Of a DNA stretch of 64,000 nt, positions 61,429 through 64,000 are shown piece by piece (the stretch's first letter is position 1; each line of letters begins with the position of its first letter). The notes beneath the pieces are model-generated. The model saw nothing but the letters and a program-made list of their open reading frames with translations, made no database searches and had not been told where the DNA came from. The position numbers were made by a program, and so were the translations under genes. The stretch is from Apoda limacodes (taxonomy: Eukaryota; Arthropoda; Insecta; Lepidoptera; Limacodidae), in NCBI GenBank assembly GCA_946406115.1, contig OX291557.1, forward strand, positions 22,848,501 to 22,912,500, written 5' to 3'.

Positions 61429-63374
61429 CACCTGGCAGAGGGGTTAGGTTCAAAATATTTGGATTTCTTACTATTTTACAACAAATTTTAAGCGGACAAT
61501 TTGTTAACATTATCTAAGATGGTTTTGCTTCGTTTAATTTTGAATAAAAATGTTGTTTTGAAGTGTGCAAACTAATTCTTGATTTTCTATAACGACTTTT
61601 GGCAAATAGGAATAACCCAGTAATAGAACCCTGTGGGACACCCATTTAAATATTACACCTATGGGCGGTGGGTGATCTGTTTATTTATATTAAAAAAAAC
61701 ATAAAATTAACATATAAATTGACAAACATGTTAACCAAATGTTTCACTATTTATTACATTCCATGTGGCCTTTATTTTACAATCAGAATTTTTAATTTTA
61801 TTACTTAAATGTATTGATTTTACAACTCTGCACACTTTATAAATATTTTTAAATAAATTTTGACATAGTCGGTGAACGAGGAGAGTGGTTATATAATTTC
61901 ATTCCATACAACTCATACAACGTAGTTCGACTTCGGTGTATTCCTACAGTAGCCCAGTCCTTGAATTTTATTTTATCATTTGGCCTAAAAGTTTTTGCTT
62001 TAAACACTTGCTCAAACTCATTACTTAAGAAATCAAAAAAATATTATAAAGATTATTAGCATTATCATGCATGGAATGTAAAAATTTTTTTCATTTTCTT
62101 TTCAATATTTGCTTTAAAATTGTCTAATCGAGCAGTGGTCACATATCTACAAGTAACTAGCTGAGTTTTTTATTGTTGTGTAGAATTTCTATTATTTGAC
62201 CACAGTAATAGGATGGCAAATTGTTAATAATAGATTTATCCTTTAGGTACTTCAACGTTACAGAAAATATAAATAATATCTAAACATGCAACTGAAGTCG
62301 ATTTAATTCTAGTTGGTTCCAGGAACAAATAATTTAAGTCAAAACTTGTAAGTAAGTAAATAAGTTAATGTCTTGTTTGGGAACTGTCTAAAAGATTAAC
62401 ATTAAAACCACCGCAAACAATAACTGACTTTTTAAAATGACAAACGTTTTTTTGAACTTGTTCCATTACAGGCTCAAAAGCATTATAATTTGCAGAGGGG
62501 GGGGGGGGGGGCGATACACACAAAGTACATATATTATAATTAAGTTCTAAACAAGAACATTCTATTATGCGTTCAAGTGAGAGGCCAACTATATATCCTT
62601 TCGGTCTTTTCGGTCGTGTATATTATTATAAACAATTATTAATGAACCCCCTCGAATTGCATTTTTTTCGAATAAAGGCACTGGACACACAATGATTGGG
62701 AAAACTAAACATTAATTCAAGTTCACTTAGCCAATGCTCAACCCCCTACTCCTCCTTTCCCGCGAGTAGGCGCGTTAAAGTTACGGTCGCGACAACTACT
62801 GGAATAAGAGGGTTCCGTAGGATAAGATTAAATTCTAAAATCACTGTTACTAAAGGATTGATAGATAATAAACCGCTGAAACTATATTAATAAGAACCAT
62901 TCGTTTTCATTTACTTTCCCTGTAGGAAACATCCCAGAGCGAACATAAAATAAAACAGCCCTTAGCACCTCAGTGCAAGGGTTGAATGTGATTGTAATAC
63001 TCATAGCCTAGTCGGGCTCCTGAAAGCACTACATCACACACACAACATATGTATATTATGACTTTTCTTGAATATTTTGATGAACAATATTAAAAAAACA
63101 GGCACTGTCTGTTGTCAAAGGACTCAGTTTAAATTATGATCTAAAGTAGGAACTGACTGGGTGTAGCTAATAACAACAGCACTATAAGACATAGCACTAA
63201 CGTTAGACAGGTCAATAGACTCCTTAATACTACTTATATCTAAATCATGTATATTAGAAGCTAACAAGGTAGCTATTTCTCGTCTACATTTCATTGGCAT
63301 GGACATACCAGCCGGTGACAATCTAAAATTATAAAGAAATTTATTTATGTCAAAATATAGAATTGCATCGTTAT

Positions 63375-64000
63375 GACGATGAGTCAAGTTGTACAGATGT
63401 ACATTCATGTCAGATATACCTACGCCTATTTAGTTCAGCAGTGGAGCTTGAAGAATATGGAAAACCGTTTATTATGAACTTAATCTTGTTTTATTGTGTA
63501 ACTCCAACAAGGTACCTACTCCCTGTATAATGTCGTTCTTCTTTAATAATGAACCATCTCCAAACCATATAACAATTGTTGTAGTACTATTTAGTTCACT
63601 GACAGGAATGTTTTTAACAATTTGACGAAAGGAAACACCTGGTGTACAAATGTTTGTTACCGAATGATTCAACTGGTTACTAAGGAGTTAACCAAAGACT
63701 TTGCTGAATTTATCTGATATTAAAATTGTTCTGCTGGGCAGCTACTGATTAGGTACCAACCGATTGTTTAGCAGGTTTTGCCCTAGGATGTTACTAGATG
63801 AAACATTGATATAATTAAAATTGTTTTATAACTTGGGTTGTGAAGAGGACATACAATTTATTTAAATTTAAATTATCAAGATCGTTGCATGAACGATGTT
63901 TCTACAGCATCGGAGAATATTTAAATTTTAACAAAAAAAGTATCTAAATATAATTTATATATTTTTATGACAATAATTTTTAATGGATGTGCCCTTTTTT
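63375..64000 (-). pseudogene. LINE ORF1 continuing past the third tandem copy
   Basis: Minus-strand frames from about 63672 to 63472 read 'VTNICTPGVSFRQIVKNIP' and 'IVIWFGDGSLLKKNDIIQGV', like the esterase (SGNH-type) region that some lepidopteran LINE ORF1 proteins carry. The 'NDAILYFDINKF' frame inside copy 3 follows downstream in the same LINE. So the right edge of the array lies inside this ORF1. Frameshifted, not functional. The last ~250 bp hold nothing I recognise. Confidence 0.55.

Larger units (their letters stand above)
57135..63374. repeat. 6-kb tandem unit, copy 3 (6240 bp, most diverged)
   Basis: Same order as the other copies, but 252 bp longer: +220 bp from 11 extra minisatellite units and most of the rest from a longer, uninterrupted TA tract at about 59446-59506. 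It has more private substitutions (for example 'tatacttac', 'caccttaat', 'aaaccggtga', 'gaattttatt', 'gtttttgcttt'). Confidence 0.98.

Overview
The window looks like AT-rich nuclear DNA from a lepidopteran insect. The evidence is a spliced visual opsin of the lepidopteran blue class, two other spliced conserved genes, GT..AG introns, and many repeats of kinds familiar from moth and butterfly genomes (degenerate mariner, pogo-like, PIF/Harbinger-like and non-LTR elements, tRNA-like SINEs, MITEs). There is no sign of prokaryotic organisation. Most open frames of 60-130 codons here are chance frames in repeats.

Three genes were rebuilt exon by exon with consistent splice phase. (1) A blue-sensitive opsin, + strand, 5246-10188, 8 coding exons, 381 aa, with Schiff-base Lys326, a DRY motif, and Glu108 where UV opsins carry Lys. 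A TATA box and an RCSI-like element lie upstream. (2) An MCRIP/FAM195-family gene, - strand, 24440 down to 17114, 3 coding exons, 115 aa. (3) THOC1/Hpr1 of the THO/TREX mRNA-export complex, + strand, 32330-44560, 10 coding exons, 669 aa, with a C-terminal death domain. The genes are not functionally linked. MCRIP and THOC1 are divergent, separated by an 8-kb repeat island.

Repeat layout: 1-820 is a 180-bp higher-order satellite built of ~60-bp monomers. 3347-4157 is a dead pogo-like transposase. 11.3-13.1 kb holds two MITE-type insertions. 19.0-20.8 kb (MCRIP intron) is a three-level nest: mariner, split by a tRNA-like SINE, split by a Harbinger-type element. 25.4-30.2 kb is bounded by ~370-395-bp inverted arms and contains remnants of a cysteine-rich protein gene and of THAP/SWIM-like proteins. 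THOC1 intron 1 contains a 2.5-kb element whose ends are inverted arrays of a 139-bp tandem repeat.

From 45156 to 63374 the window is three head-to-tail copies of one ~6-kb unit (5991, 5988 and 6240 bp), over 99% alike by eye. Each carries MITEs, a 20-bp minisatellite and a minus-strand LINE remnant. The third copy is longer mainly because its minisatellite has 11 more units and its TA tract has grown. The LINE ORF1 continues unbroken past the third copy, which places one duplication breakpoint inside that LINE.
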